The notes: a model not told the origin generated them from the sequence alone. Shown: positions 1 through 9,624, numbered from the stretch's first letter. The stretch: 64,000 bases of DNA from Salinigranum marinum (GCF_024228675.1 NZ_CP100461.1:310001-374000), one strand, 5' to 3'. Made by a program: numbers and translations.

Positions 1-246
1 GTTGGTCGCGGTCGAAGCCAGTCGAATCGATGGCGGCGTGACCAGTGCGTTCCTCGACGCGTCGGTCGAGGAACGCACGCCACGTTTTCGTTGGAATCCA
101 CGCAAACCGTCCGGAGGACAGTGTAGTGAGGAAGCCGTGTTAGGGCCGATTTCGTCTAAAACACCGGGCATTTCACTGAACAAATCCACCGCGACGCGGT
201 AGGATTTGCCCAGCTCGATTGGAGTGCATGCAGCGTGAGCATCGCC
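1..246 (-). pseudogene. IS5-like transposase, N-terminal part, frameshifted and cut by the window edge
   Basis: Reading the minus strand leftward from about 246 gives AHAACTPIELGKSYRVAVDL followed by FSEMPGVLDEIG. A shift of frame then gives LPHYTVLRT, and another gives WRAFLDRRVEERTGHAAIDS and TGFDRDQ at the window edge. This order (ELGKSYRVAVDL, EMPGVLDEIG, LPHYTVLRT, TWRAFLD, GHAAID-TGFDRD) is that of haloarchaeal IS5-group DDE transposases, where the Asp of AIDxTGFDRD is the first catalytic residue. At least two frame changes between about 70 and 125 mean that it is a decayed copy. The C-terminal part lies outside the window. Confidence 0.7.
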
Positions 247-253
247 CACTCAG

Positions 254-288
254 CGAACCCGCGACCCCCTTCGGGGTCGGCGGGTTCG
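254..288. repeat. Near-perfect inverted repeat (hairpin)
   Basis: Positions 254-268 pair with 273-288, giving a 15-bp stem with one bulged G (279) and a 4-nt loop (cttc, 269-272). It is very GC-rich and lies between the decayed transposase and the downstream end of the flippase gene. It could be a transcription terminator or part of an IS end. No T-run follows it directly. Confidence 0.6.
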
Positions 289-490
289 TCAGGGTTTGTA
301 ACAACAGATTTAGACTTAGCGACCGTAACACGAGTGAAGAGACGGATTTCGGATGTTACACCGATCTGTCTCTTCGTTTTCTACGGCAATAACGCAGTCG
401 TGGCGTCTCAGTCTAGCGAAACTACAGAGCCAATTTTTCTAATAGTGCTTTCTGATCAACCAATCGAAGTAACTGTGAACTACGGGGCTT

Positions 491-1912
491 TCAGTAATAT
501 GTTGATACAATCTCAAAGAACTGTTCTCTTGTATTTGGGACTATCACCAGTAATAAAAAGTAAATTATTACGCCCATAAATACCATGAAAAGAATAGATA
601 CTACCGAATCAGTATTCATAAACTCTTTAAGTAGGTGGACACAAACGCTCATCAGGACCGAACATATCACACATATAATTATTTCGGTGTACATAATCCT
701 AATATTCATGAATTTCGACAGCATATATGTTACAATCACAGTACTCAATGAAAATGATACGACTGTCGCTATAGCAGCGCCTTCCATCCCTATTTGTTGT
801 ACTAGGTAAAAATTCAGCGATATATTAATAATGATACTAACAATAACTGCGAGGGCACGTAGCTCCGGATGGTCAATACCGGACAGTAGATTTTTATTGA
901 TTCGATCAATTGCCTCAAATAATTTCCCAGACATTAATATAATTAATACTACAAATCCGGATTCGAACTGTTCACCGAATGCCAATCTTATTATTGCTTC
1001 CCCCAAGACGATGCTTCCAAAAAACGCTGGTATCACGAAGGCCAATGAGATTAGAATTACGACTGGAAGCAAATCTTCGATTTCTTTCATGCTTCCAGAT
1101 GCGTCCCATGAACTAACTTGAGGAAGAATTGTCGTCTCAATTGCACTTGTAAACAACATAACCAAAGCCGACACCCTCCAAGCAACCTCGTAAGCTCCCA
1201 CAGCAGCTTGACCTATTAACAATCCAATTACAGCGATATCTAGCCAGTTGTATAAATAAGAATCTACAAAAGCGACTACGCTAAATTTAGAAAAATTAAA
1301 AAGTGAGCGAGCAGCTCTAAGTGAGGGGGAACCGATTGGCGTATTCCACTTATAAATAGAAATAAGTGAAATGACCCCTGTGCTGAAGGCGAGCGCATAT
1401 ACTAGACCCCTGTAATCAGAGCCTGAAAATATCAATGCTATTGCGACACAGTTGAAAATAATCTGTTTTGAGAAACTCATCATCGCGGTCTCATCCACTC
1501 TAAGCTCTCCCTTAAGAACATTAATTCCTAGCTTGAAAAATTCGTTTAGAATAACTACGATTATTAGGGCTACTGCCAACTTAGCACCCAAATATGAATT
1601 AATGATTCCTCTGAAATTAAATGCTATGAGAGAAACCAATATGAGGCTGAGACTAAATAAAACGATTGCAGTAGACACTATCTCAGAACGATCAGCAGGA
1701 TCCGACTCTTCACTTAACCTTTTAATAACTGCACCTTGTAAACCTAGGTCAGCGGGGATTGCGAAGAGCTCAAGCAATGCTTGGAACAGAAAAAAGATAC
1801 CAAGTTGTTCTGCACCCAAACTCCTAGCAAAGTATACTAGCCCAAGCATGCTAATCACTGACCCAAAGGCTCTTGCTAGGAACACATAGACGGTAGACTT
1901 AGCCAGATTCAT
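491..1912 (-). CDS. Wzx-like oligosaccharide flippase (AglR-type, MOP superfamily)
   Basis: A 473-aa protein that is almost entirely hydrophobic, with roughly 12-14 predicted membrane segments. It begins MNLAKSTVYVFLARAFGS and has the N-terminal pattern of polysaccharide-biosynthesis exporters (YFARSLGAEQLGIFFLFQAL). The family flips lipid-linked oligosaccharides or repeat units across the cytoplasmic membrane; haloarchaeal relatives act near dolichol-phosphate sugars in S-layer N-glycosylation. Its neighbour on the same strand is a GT4 glycosyltransferase 42 bp upstream, so the two are probably co-transcribed. The gene is distinctly AT-rich compared with the rml genes, which suggests transfer of a glycan cassette. 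A second flippase lies at 34415. Confidence 0.85.
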   Translation of the reverse strand: MNLAKSTVYVFLARAFGSVISMLGLVYFARSLGAEQLGIFFLFQALLELFAIPADLGLQGAVIKRLSEESDPADRSEIVSTAIVLFSLSLILVSLIAFNFRGIINSYLGAKLAVALIIVVILNEFFKLGINVLKGELRVDETAMMSFSKQIIFNCVAIALIFSGSDYRGLVYALAFSTGVISLISIYKWNTPIGSPSLRAARSLFNFSKFSVVAFVDSYLYNWLDIAVIGLLIGQAAVGAYEVAWRVSALVMLFTSAIETTILPQVSSWDASGSMKEIEDLLPVVILISLAFVIPAFFGSIVLGEAIIRLAFGEQFESGFVVLIILMSGKLFEAIDRINKNLLSGIDHPELRALAVIVSIIINISLNFYLVQQIGMEGAAIATVVSFSLSTVIVTYMLSKFMNIRIMYTEIIICVICSVLMSVCVHLLKEFMNTDSVVSILFMVFMGVIIYFLLLVIVPNTREQFFEIVSTYY

Positions 1913-1954
1913 TATGTATATAGTTCAGTTAATATATAATCCCTTGTAAAAGTA

Positions 1955-3124
1955 TTAATCGATGACCGTGCGGTAGACATTTATTGTATCGTTTGCAACA
2001 CTACGCCATGAATATTCATTAGTAGCCCTATCACGCGCGTTTTTCCCCATTTCTAGTCTCATTTCCTCCTCAATCAAGAGTTTGTTTATTGCATTTGTAA
2101 GCTCAGAGGTGTTACCGGGATTTATCAGAATACCAGTTTCCGGGGTGATCTGCTCTGGTATTCCACCGACAGAGGTGGAGATAACCGGCGTGCCCGCAGC
2201 CATCGCTTCCAGCGTCACCAGGGGAAAAACGTCCGATTTAGTTGGAAAAACAAATATATCCGAGAATTGGTATAGTTGGCGGAGCCTGTTCTTAGACACG
2301 TACCCCTCGAATCGAATACGATCATCACAGTTGTTCTCAATCTCCGCAACCAGTGAAGGATCCGACTCCGGTCCAACAATGAATAGAGAGAAATCATGTT
2401 TAATTCCGTCAACAGCATTAATCAGTTCGAGAACCCCTTTGCTTTCGATAATCTTTCCAACAAAGAGGAGTATTGGCCGACCAGTCACGCTTTCCACATC
2501 TACTTCGTTGTCACATTTTTCGAATGACACGCCATTAGGAATAACAGATACGTCTTGATTAGGGAACTTTTTCCTAAGGGTTTCTTTGTCACTATTGGAC
2601 AGTGAAATGATATGTTCTGCTCCACGAATCACGCTCTCGTATAGTCTCAAATAGACTTGCTTGAACAAAAATTCTCCAGCAGCACCCATATTAAGATACT
2701 CAGGCCACTCGTATATTTTACTAATCTCATGTGTAGTAAATACGTATGGTACTCCTTTGAGACGACATTGGATAACGCATATAACGAGTGCAAATATGGG
2801 TATTGAGTTATGAATATGAACGACATCGTAGTCATGTAATGGACTTGGTGGGTCCAGATAGGTGAATATTAAACTATTCTCGAAATTAGTTTGTGTGTCT
2901 ATGTTCAATACGTCAAGAAAATCAGGCATAAATTTTATTGAAGATATATTGTACATACCAAAATTCATTCCCACTTCATTAACTAGCTTTTCATCCGAAT
3001 CACCGGACATCTTAACGACATCAACAGTTACCTCTCTATCCAAATGATTCGCTAAGTTCATTCCGGCCCTAACGGCTCCCTCCATGTTCTCCGGAGTGGA
3101 AATTATTACTTTGAGTATTCTCAT
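1955..3124 (-). CDS. GT4-family glycosyltransferase
   Basis: About 389 aa from the chosen start MRILKVIISTPENMEGAVRA. An in-frame ATG at 3178 would add 18 residues unlike any GT4 N-terminus. The N-terminal half is a GT-B Rossmann domain with YDVVHIHNSIP. The C-terminal half has the donor-site pattern LLFVGKIIESKGVLELI and an EX7E region, FPLVTLEAMAAGTPVISTSVGG. It should transfer a nucleotide-activated sugar to a lipid-linked glycan at the inner membrane face. It precedes the flippase on the same strand and shares its low GC. The acceptor and sugar cannot be read from sequence. Confidence 0.88.
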   Translation of the reverse strand: MRILKVIISTPENMEGAVRAGMNLANHLDREVTVDVVKMSGDSDEKLVNEVGMNFGMYNISSIKFMPDFLDVLNIDTQTNFENSLIFTYLDPPSPLHDYDVVHIHNSIPIFALVICVIQCRLKGVPYVFTTHEISKIYEWPEYLNMGAAGEFLFKQVYLRLYESVIRGAEHIISLSNSDKETLRKKFPNQDVSVIPNGVSFEKCDNEVDVESVTGRPILLFVGKIIESKGVLELINAVDGIKHDFSLFIVGPESDPSLVAEIENNCDDRIRFEGYVSKNRLRQLYQFSDIFVFPTKSDVFPLVTLEAMAAGTPVISTSVGGIPEQITPETGILINPGNTSELTNAINKLLIEEEMRLEMGKNARDRATNEYSWRSVANDTINVYRTVID

Positions 3125-3178
3125 TGATTGGTTATGTGTATTAATGAGAATTCTTTTTTCATTGGATACACTATCCAT

Positions 3179-3658
3179 CTCCTGTTGATACTAGCCTCTG
3201 TGGTAAGGACAATAAACTGAAATCACGACCTGCGATACTCATACACTTGGTTACTCGCTAGCAACTATTTTATCATTACTATGGCGATTCCGAGGTCAAC
3301 AATAGTATTCAATCAGGTGTGATATATTTAAAGCCCTTGTCGTTCACTGGTAAGCTTGGATAGCACGATACTGCTGTACGTCTGAGCATTACTATCAAAG
3401 CGGGCGCTTCTGGTAGTAATTTGTCCTCAACCACGTCCGGCTCAACAATCCCTAAGCCATGCCTTTTGGTTAATTGTTATATTTATGACGGGAATCGATT
3501 GGACTGCTTGTATATTGAAAATTTTGTAGTAGATAACTAAATGTATGCGTAAATTATTTAAGTCAGGCATCATTATTTCTATATGAATATCAATACTTTC
3601 AACTTATCCAAGATAATGTTCCAGTGTAGCTATATGCGGCAAAATTGCTTGAATTGAT
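3179..3658. other. AT-rich intergenic region between divergent glycosyltransferase genes
   Basis: No coding sequence was recognised. The stretch separates the leftward GT4 gene from the rightward GT2 gene, so it should hold two divergent promoters. Several A/T-rich TATA-like segments (for example around 3320 and 3555) fit this, but no single box can be assigned with confidence. Confidence 0.5.
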
Positions 3659-4549
3659 ATGATTAGCGTCGTGATTCCTACAAAAAACGCCGGGAAAGAT
3701 TTTGAGGAGACTCTTAAATCGATAAGGAATCAGGATGTTTCTGAACTGGAGATCATTATCATTGACTCTGGTTCCGATGATGGCACGGTTGAACTTGCAA
3801 ATGAATATGCAAATTCGGTAATAACTATTTCGCCGAATGAATTTCACCATGGAAAAACCCGGAATCGAGCAGCGAATCAGTCAAAAGGTGATGTAATTGT
3901 CTTTACTGTTCAGGACGCTCTCCCAACAGACAATCGGTGGCTAACTAAACTTGTAAACCCCATAAAAAACGGTGTAGCGGATGTATGTTATGGGAATCAA
4001 ATAGCCAATATCGATTCGAAACCCCCGGATAGATTTTTTTACCAGTACTTTTATCCAGAAATTCCTATTACAATCACCGAGAAAAATACTACAAACAAGC
4101 CCGAATTCTACATCGACAATATATTCATTTCCGATGTGAACTCAGCAATCGCCCGGGATGTTTGGAATGAATTTCAATTTCAGGATTCTGTTCAAATGTC
4201 CGAGGATAAGGACTTCGCGTATCGAGTTGCTTCCGCAGGTTATACCATCAGGTATTGTCCAGAAGCGAAGGTATACCACTCTCATGATTATTCTCTACTG
4301 GAATTATTTACTAGACGGTACAAAGATGGAAAAGCGTTTGCAAAATTCGCACCTGGTGAATCAGGAGGGTTTGTTTCAGAAGGCATTGAGTATGTGGTGG
4401 ATGAGTACTCATTCTTAATTCACTCTGGTAGTATCAAATGGATACCATACTGTATATTATATGACCTGACTTATTTTGTTTCCTTTATTTTAGGAGAAAA
4501 ACATGGAATCATTGGCGAATGGATCTCCTACCTAAGATGCGATTCGTAA
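3659..4549 (+). CDS. GT2 glycosyltransferase, probable rhamnosyltransferase
   Basis: A 296-aa GT-A enzyme starting MISVVIPTKNAGKDFEETL. It has the family signatures IIDSGSDDGT near residue 40, EFHHGKTRNRAANQS near 61 and DVIVFTVQDALPTD near 81. The HHGKTRN plus TQDA-like combination is typical of GT2 rhamnosyltransferases that use dTDP-L-rhamnose, which agrees with the dTDP-rhamnose genes directly downstream. SEDKDFAYRVASAGY further on is the usual acceptor-side ED motif. It ends inside the region just before rmlA, is read in the same direction, and is AT-rich, whereas rmlA changes to high GC. Confidence 0.85.
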   Translation: MISVVIPTKNAGKDFEETLKSIRNQDVSELEIIIIDSGSDDGTVELANEYANSVITISPNEFHHGKTRNRAANQSKGDVIVFTVQDALPTDNRWLTKLVNPIKNGVADVCYGNQIANIDSKPPDRFFYQYFYPEIPITITEKNTTNKPEFYIDNIFISDVNSAIARDVWNEFQFQDSVQMSEDKDFAYRVASAGYTIRYCPEAKVYHSHDYSLLELFTRRYKDGKAFAKFAPGESGGFVSEGIEYVVDEYSFLIHSGSIKWIPYCILYDLTYFVSFILGEKHGIIGEWISYLRCDS

Positions 4550-4641
4550 GATCAAGTATCATATTAGTTAAATTCGGACCAGCTAAGGAATTCTTGCATC
4601 AGCCACAATTAATATTAACTGTGGATGTGACCGCTGGAATA

Positions 4642-5715
4642 ATGAAAGGCGTCCTTCTTTCAGGGGGCACTGGTTCTCGCCTCCGACCCATTACCCACAC
4701 GGGCCCGAAGCAACTCGTCCCGGTGGCAAACAAACCAGTTCTCGAATACGCTATAGAGGACTTCAAACAAGCAGGTATCACCGAAATCGGTGTCATTCTC
4801 GGCCATAAGGGTCGAAAAGAGATCCAAAAACTTCTTGATGACGGCTCCAATTACGGCGTCGATATCACTTACATCGTCCAAGGGAACTCGCTCGGTCTCG
4901 CACATGCCGCCGGGTGCGCGAAGGACTTCGTCGGTGACGATGACTTCGTGATGTACCTCGGCGACAACATCCTCAAGGAGGGCATCACGAATCTCGTCGA
5001 GAGCTTCGAGAGTGGAGACTACGACGCCGGTATCGCCCTTCAGGAGGTCGACAATCCACAGCGGTTCGGCATTGCAGACCTCGACGATGACGGTAACGTC
5101 ACTCGCCTCATCGAGAAGCCAGATGACCCACCCACTAACTTCGCGCTCATCGGGATGTACGTCTTCTCGCCGAAGGTGTTCGATGCCATCGAGACGCTCG
5201 AACCGTCTTGGCGGGGAGAGCTCGAAATCACCGACGCGATTCAGCGACTTCTCGACGACGGGAACGCGATCGACTCCCACGTCGTCGATGGCTGGTGGAA
5301 GGACACCGGAAAGCCGGAGGACATCCTCCACGCGAACCACCTCGTCCTCGAGGGACTCGGACACACGGTCGAAGGGACGATCGCGGATTGTGCGGAAGTC
5401 TCTGGTCGTATCGAACTGCCCGCCTCGTCAACAATCGAATCTGGCGCGGTCGTCCGTGGACCGGTCTCCATCGCCGAGAACACGACCATCGAATCCGGCA
5501 CCTATATCGGTCCGTACACGTCGATCGGCGCGAACTGCGTTATCGCGAATACCCACCTCGAGAACTCGGTCATCATCGGCGACTCCGAGATTACCACTTC
5601 AGGGAAAATCGTCGACAGCCTCATCGGGCGCGCTGCACAGATCGGGAGCGCCGCTGACCTCCTCCCCGAGGGTCGCCGCCTCGTCGTCGGCGAGAACTCG
5701 AACCTCAAACTCTAA
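4642..5715 (+). CDS. rmlA: Glucose-1-phosphate thymidylyltransferase (RmlA-like, long form)
   Basis: 357 aa from the start MKGVLLSGGTGSRLRPITHT. The frame stays open back to 4519, but those 41 residues do not belong to the family. The N-terminal GT-A nucleotidyltransferase domain carries the GGxGxRLRPxT phosphate-binding loop and KQLVPVANKPVL. MYLGDNI holds the metal-binding Asp, and IEKPDDP follows. The C-terminal ~100 residues form a left-handed beta-helix (repeated I-x-x-x-x-x hexads, SSTIESGAVVRGPVSIAEN), as in AglF and other archaeal long forms. It makes dTDP-glucose, the first step to dTDP-L-rhamnose, with rmlD, rmlB and rmlC following within 4 kb. Confidence 0.9.
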   Translation: MKGVLLSGGTGSRLRPITHTGPKQLVPVANKPVLEYAIEDFKQAGITEIGVILGHKGRKEIQKLLDDGSNYGVDITYIVQGNSLGLAHAAGCAKDFVGDDDFVMYLGDNILKEGITNLVESFESGDYDAGIALQEVDNPQRFGIADLDDDGNVTRLIEKPDDPPTNFALIGMYVFSPKVFDAIETLEPSWRGELEITDAIQRLLDDGNAIDSHVVDGWWKDTGKPEDILHANHLVLEGLGHTVEGTIADCAEVSGRIELPASSTIESGAVVRGPVSIAENTTIESGTYIGPYTSIGANCVIANTHLENSVIIGDSEITTSGKIVDSLIGRAAQIGSAADLLPEGRRLVVGENSNLKL

Positions 5716-5722
5716 CCAGACC

Positions 5723-5905
5723 ATGCGCATCATCACACACACCTGCACGGCGTGCGGAACGATTGTCTCAGCAAACGAACTCGAAGAGAACCGGGTGATG
5801 AAGTGCCCAGGGCTGAACTGCGACGATGTGCTCCGGTTCGAGGACCTTTCTGAAGGGGACCAAGAACACTACCTCGAGAACGAGGCGCAGTACCAGCTCG
5901 ACTAA
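5723..5905 (+). CDS. Small zinc-finger protein (about 60 aa)
   Basis: Starts MRIITHTCTACGTIVSANEL, 7 bp after the rmlA stop, and ends AQYQLD. CTACG near residue 8 and CPGLNC near 28 provide four cysteines for one zinc ribbon; the rest is acidic. Its last four bases overlap the end of the convergent rmlD gene. Haloarchaea encode many such microproteins, often near sugar or cell-surface genes, with largely unknown roles. It could have a regulatory or scaffolding role for the rml operon, but nothing in the sequence proves that. Confidence 0.8.
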   Translation: MRIITHTCTACGTIVSANELEENRVMKCPGLNCDDVLRFEDLSEGDQEHYLENEAQYQLD

Positions 5906-6789
5906 AGGGCGTCCGAAATCGCCGCGAGGTCCTCATCGAGCGTCGGTTGCGCTCGCCCCAACCGATCTTCGACCTTTGAGACGTCGAGACACGTGTACTC
6001 TGGTCGGGTTGCTGGACGGTCGAGGCCGGCCTGTGAGCCCTCGTCCAATAGCGATGTCGATGCACCCATCGCCTCACAGATCCTCCTCCCGAACTCGTAC
6101 GGTGTCACGCACGACCGACTCGCGACGTGAAACAACCCGGAGACCTCCTGTTCGGCCGCCTTAACGAGCACCTCAGCTGTCGAACCTGCTCTGCTCGGTG
6201 TGATGTGCTGGTCGACGAACAACGGTGTCTCTTCGCCACCCTCCAGTTGTCCTCGAACCCAAGCAGGGAATCCGGTGAGTTCGTCAGTAGAGCGATGAAC
6301 GCCGTACACAAACGATAGTCTGACAATAAGTGGATTCGAATGATAAGACTGCACCGTTCGCTCGCCGTCGAGCTTCGACGCGCCGTACTCCTGTACAGGG
6401 CGTGGTTCATCTGTCTCGGTGTACGGGTCGGCGTTCGTCCCGTCGAACACGTAATCAGTCGACGCATGGACGAACACAATATCGTTCCCCTCACAGGCTG
6501 CGGCGAGCTCCCCCGGTGCCTCACCGTTCACCTCGTACGCGAGCCTCGAATCGGACTCACAGCTGTCGACGTCGGTCAGCGCGGCGCAGTTCACGACGAC
6601 GTCCAGCTCGTGTTCGATGAGCAACTCACGAAACCGCTCGTTCTCACGGACATCCAACTCGTATAGCGGGAGATCGAACGACGGAGCCGTCGAGTGGTAC
6701 GTCCCGACGACATCGTGACCCCGGTCTTCGGCAATGGACACGACGTTACTTCCGAGCAACCCAGCCGCCCCAAGGACGAGCACGCGCAT
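5902..6789 (-). CDS. rmlD: dTDP-4-dehydrorhamnose reductase
   Basis: 295 aa, starting MRVLVLGAAGLLGSNVVSIA. The Rossmann motif GAAGLLG at residues 7-13 binds NAD(P)H. VNCAALTDVDSCE and the catalytic YGASKLDGE (YxxxK) are the standard RmlD signatures, followed by LIVRLSFVYG. It catalyses the last step to dTDP-L-rhamnose. It is transcribed against rmlA and the zinc-finger gene and divergently from rmlB, with only 55 bp between the rmlD and rmlB starts, so the two share a promoter region. Confidence 0.92.
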   Translation of the reverse strand: MRVLVLGAAGLLGSNVVSIAEDRGHDVVGTYHSTAPSFDLPLYELDVRENERFRELLIEHELDVVVNCAALTDVDSCESDSRLAYEVNGEAPGELAAACEGNDIVFVHASTDYVFDGTNADPYTETDEPRPVQEYGASKLDGERTVQSYHSNPLIVRLSFVYGVHRSTDELTGFPAWVRGQLEGGEETPLFVDQHITPSRAGSTAEVLVKAAEQEVSGLFHVASRSCVTPYEFGRRICEAMGASTSLLDEGSQAGLDRPATRPEYTCLDVSKVEDRLGRAQPTLDEDLAAISDAL

Positions 6790-6844
6790 TTCGTACGTCG
6801 GTTATCTGAAAGAGATAAGTATCTACTCCCCACCCAATCGAACG

Positions 6845-7768
6845 ATGCACGTACTCGTCACCGGTGGTGCAGGCTTCATCGGCTCGAACTTCGTCCACTT
6901 ACTCCTTAATGAGACCGACTACGAAGTCACGACCCTCGACGCGTTGACCTACGCGGGGTCAATCGAAAATCTCGACGGAACGCTCGACGCCGACCGACAC
7001 GAATTCGTCGAGGGTGACATCCGCGACGTCGACCTCGTTTCCGATCTCGTCTCGGACGCTGAGGTTGTGGTCAACTTCGCCGCCGAGTCACACGTCGATC
7101 GCTCCATCGACGGTGCCGAACCTTTCGTATCGACGAACGTCCAAGGAACGCAAGTCCTTCTCGACGCGGCGCTCAACGCTGACGTCGACCGATTCATTCA
7201 GATCTCGACCGACGAGGTATACGGAGAGATTGCAGAGGGCACTTTTTCGGAGGATGACCGGCTGAACCCGCGGAACCCTTACTCGGCGACAAAGGCTGGT
7301 GCCGACTTGCTAGCGCGTAGCTACCAGACGACGCACGGTCTCCCGGTCACCGTGACACGCTCGTCGAACAACTTCGGCCCCCGGCAACATCCCGAGAAGC
7401 TCATCCCGAAGTTCCTCACGAACGCGGCCCAGGGCGAATCGCTCCCGGTGTACGGCGACGGGACGAACGTCCGCGAGTGGATCTACGTTGAGGACAACTG
7501 CCGTGCGCTTCTCACTGTGGTTGAAGAGGGCAAAGCCGGCGAAGTTTACAACGTGGGCAGCGGCATCGAGAAACAGAACATCGAGGTGACGAAGGCAATT
7601 ATCCAAGCGGTCGGAGCCTCCGAGGACCTAATCGAGTTCGTCGAAGACCGCGCAGGTCACGACCAGCGCTACGCGCTCGATACGACGAAGATCGAGGCAC
7701 TCGGCTGGGAGCCCCAGTGGTCGTTCGAGGAAGGACTCGACGCGACGGTCGAATACTACTTGGGGTAA
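6845..7768 (+). CDS. rmlB: dTDP-glucose 4,6-dehydratase
   Basis: 307 aa from MHVLVTGGAGFIGSNFVHLL; the open frame reaches back to 6734, but upstream residues lack similarity. The NAD-binding GGAGFIG, NFAAESHVDRSI, the T-D-E triad in STDEVYGE, YSATKAGAD (YxxxK) and TRSSNNFGPRQHPEKLIP are all characteristic of RmlB. It converts dTDP-glucose to the 4-keto-6-deoxy intermediate. It is followed at 9 bp by the broken NUDIX gene and then rmlC, and is probably one operon with them. Confidence 0.93.
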   Translation: MHVLVTGGAGFIGSNFVHLLLNETDYEVTTLDALTYAGSIENLDGTLDADRHEFVEGDIRDVDLVSDLVSDAEVVVNFAAESHVDRSIDGAEPFVSTNVQGTQVLLDAALNADVDRFIQISTDEVYGEIAEGTFSEDDRLNPRNPYSATKAGADLLARSYQTTHGLPVTVTRSSNNFGPRQHPEKLIPKFLTNAAQGESLPVYGDGTNVREWIYVEDNCRALLTVVEEGKAGEVYNVGSGIEKQNIEVTKAIIQAVGASEDLIEFVEDRAGHDQRYALDTTKIEALGWEPQWSFEEGLDATVEYYLG

Positions 7769-7777
7769 CTGCTCGCC

Positions 7778-8241
7778 ATGCCAACGGACGACCGTTATAT
7801 CGATGGCAAGGAATGGAAGACAATCGTCGCGAACGTACCGCTGGTTTCGGTTGACCTCGCTGTCCGCTATAACGGTGGAGTCGTCTTGGGAAAGCGAACC
7901 AACCAGCCTGCGAAAGGTGAGTGGTTCGTCCCCCGGGGGTGTCGTATTCAAGAACGAGACATTGAGTGAAGCCGTCCACCGCGTCGCGAGAGGCGAACTT
8001 GGCTGTGACGTAACGATACTCGAGTCGCTCGGTGCCTTTGAACACTTCTACGACACATCTGAGGTCGACGGTGTTGAGACGAAACACTATGTCGCGAATG
8101 CGTTCGTCATCAACCCCGAAACTGAAACCAGTCACACCTGACGACCAACACGCGCAACTGAAAGTGTTCGAACCACCGTTCGAGGGATTTCATCCGTACG
8201 TTCAGCGGTATCTCGACGCTGCCTCTGAGATAACATTGTAA
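7778..8241 (+). pseudogene. NUDIX hydrolase (GDP-mannose hydrolase-like), two frameshifts
   Basis: The first frame (7778 onward) reads VPLVSVDLAVRYNGGVVLGK to WFVPRG. A frame change at the C/G run near 7930-7940 is needed to continue GGVVFKNETLSEAVHRVARG and FEHFYDTSEV. A second change near 8115-8125 gives PDDQHAQLKVFEPPFEGFHP and the end YLDAASEITL. Together these give a complete ~150-aa NUDIX fold with a degenerate Nudix box (G-x5-E-x7-A-x-R-x-x-x-GE-G). Family members with this context trim nucleotide sugars. Either it is inactivated or there are two sequencing errors in homopolymer-like runs; cluster position between rmlB and rmlC shows that it once belonged to the operon. Confidence 0.7.
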
Positions 8242-8353
8242 CCTCAAGCTGTCGAAAGACCGCTCTCGATTGCACGATGATACTGGCATCTCAAGTATCG
8301 CCGGTGGAAGTGGGTAACGTCTTTAATTCACACGCGTCTGTATCAAGTCGTTA

Positions 8354-8821
8354 ATGAGTCGAATCCACGGCGTCGAAGTTCGTGATTTGCAGGTCAACAC
8401 CGACGAACGCGGTCACCTCGTCGAGGTGTTCCGAGACGACTGGGAGTTGTACGATCCAGAGCCGGCTATGTCGTACTACTCGCTGAGTTACCCCGGTGTC
8501 ATCAGGGCGTGGCACCGTCACCTTCGCGGACAGGTTGACCACTTCATCTGTCCACAGGGCCGCATCAAGGTCGGCATCTACGACGACAGAGATGACTCGC
8601 CGACACAAGGAGAGGTAAACAAATTCATCATCGGCGAACACAACCAGCGGGCCATACGGATCCCTGGTGACTGCTGGCACGGGTTCAAAGTCGTCGGCAA
8701 CGAGCAGGCGATTCTGCTGAACTTCCCGACTAACCTCTACGATTATGATGACCCTGATGAAGAACGGTTGCCACCGCATACGGATCAGATTCCTCTCGAC
8801 TGGGAGGAGCAACCACACTAA
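8354..8821 (+). CDS. rmlC: dTDP-4-dehydrorhamnose 3,5-epimerase
   Basis: 155 aa, starting MSRIHGVEVRDLQVNTDERG. The cupin motif GVIRAWHRHLRGQVDHFICP contains the catalytic His, and RIPGDCWHGFKVVG is the second conserved block. It epimerises C3 and C5 of the 4-keto sugar before RmlD reduction. It is slightly shorter than bacterial RmlC (~180 aa), as is common for the archaeal short type. A decayed second copy of this gene is at 28510-28890; the C-terminal stretch PDEERLPPHTDQIPLDW is identical in both. Confidence 0.92.
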   Translation: MSRIHGVEVRDLQVNTDERGHLVEVFRDDWELYDPEPAMSYYSLSYPGVIRAWHRHLRGQVDHFICPQGRIKVGIYDDRDDSPTQGEVNKFIIGEHNQRAIRIPGDCWHGFKVVGNEQAILLNFPTNLYDYDDPDEERLPPHTDQIPLDWEEQPH

Positions 8822-9624
8822 GTGGTTCAATCCCAAGATGACGATTAGCTTCTGAAGTATCTGTAGCAGTGGAGACAACAGAATAGTATCGACGATCGGT
8901 GGTGGGATACGAGATTCTACTCTGAAAGGATGGCAACTGGGATTCGCCGGTCTTTATCATGATGACGACGGTCAAAAAAGACCTCACCGAGTCTTTCGGA
9001 TGGTATAAATAACGCTGTGAATTTCCAGATTTTAGCTCAAACGTCATCTGAACGGGCGCAGCGCATGTGTCAACGACCCCAAAGCGAGCGCCGAACTTGA
9101 TGTTCGTCGGCAGTCACGTCGGTGACCGATCCTTTTCCGACCTGAAATAAGGGGCGACCTGTTCGTTCAGCGCTGGCAGGCCGCCGAATCTGAACCCGCA
9201 ACCGTCTAATTTGGGGGTAGAGGTTATTGAAAGGACCGATACAGGGCCGGGAGTGGCAACGACGCCGACAGTTCCGATCTTGAGACAGCCCCGCTCGCTG
9301 AGCGAGACCCCCTCCGTCACAGGCGTCGGATCTGTGCTCCCATCCGAATTATCCGGTTTGATTCCATCTCCCAAGACAACCTTCTGTGAAGGACCTAAAT
9401 AAAGATATTATAAACAGAGTATCAATAGCAATAGAATTTATGTCTAATATTCACTTATCTGGAACTTGACCGCATTCGAAGAAAGTCTCCAAGACTTGAA
9501 TTCGGACGAAATAGCACGTACTATGATATATCTAGTATTACCTGGCAAGTGACTTTTGTCGCCGACTCGATCACGAAAATCCGCTCGCCATCTGTCGAAT
9601 CTTGGACGAAATACCGTCGAACAA
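8822..9624. other. Gene-poor region with a possible Tat-substrate remnant
   Basis: Between 9114 and 9374 on the minus strand the open frame gives a Ser/Thr/Asp-rich start followed by VSLSERGCLKIGTVGVVATP. This resembles the N-terminus of a Tat-secreted haloarchaeal protein in which the first Arg of the twin-Arg motif is lost (compare [20 protein letters not shown] in the gene at 11374). No downstream domain follows, so it is probably the relic of an exported protein. The rest of the stretch shows no recognisable gene. Confidence 0.35.

Noticed and set aside
4660-5364. 234-aa minus-strand ORF opposite rmlA
   Set aside because: It is the antisense shadow of the conserved nucleotidyltransferase gene; its product is Val/Glu-rich and resembles no family.
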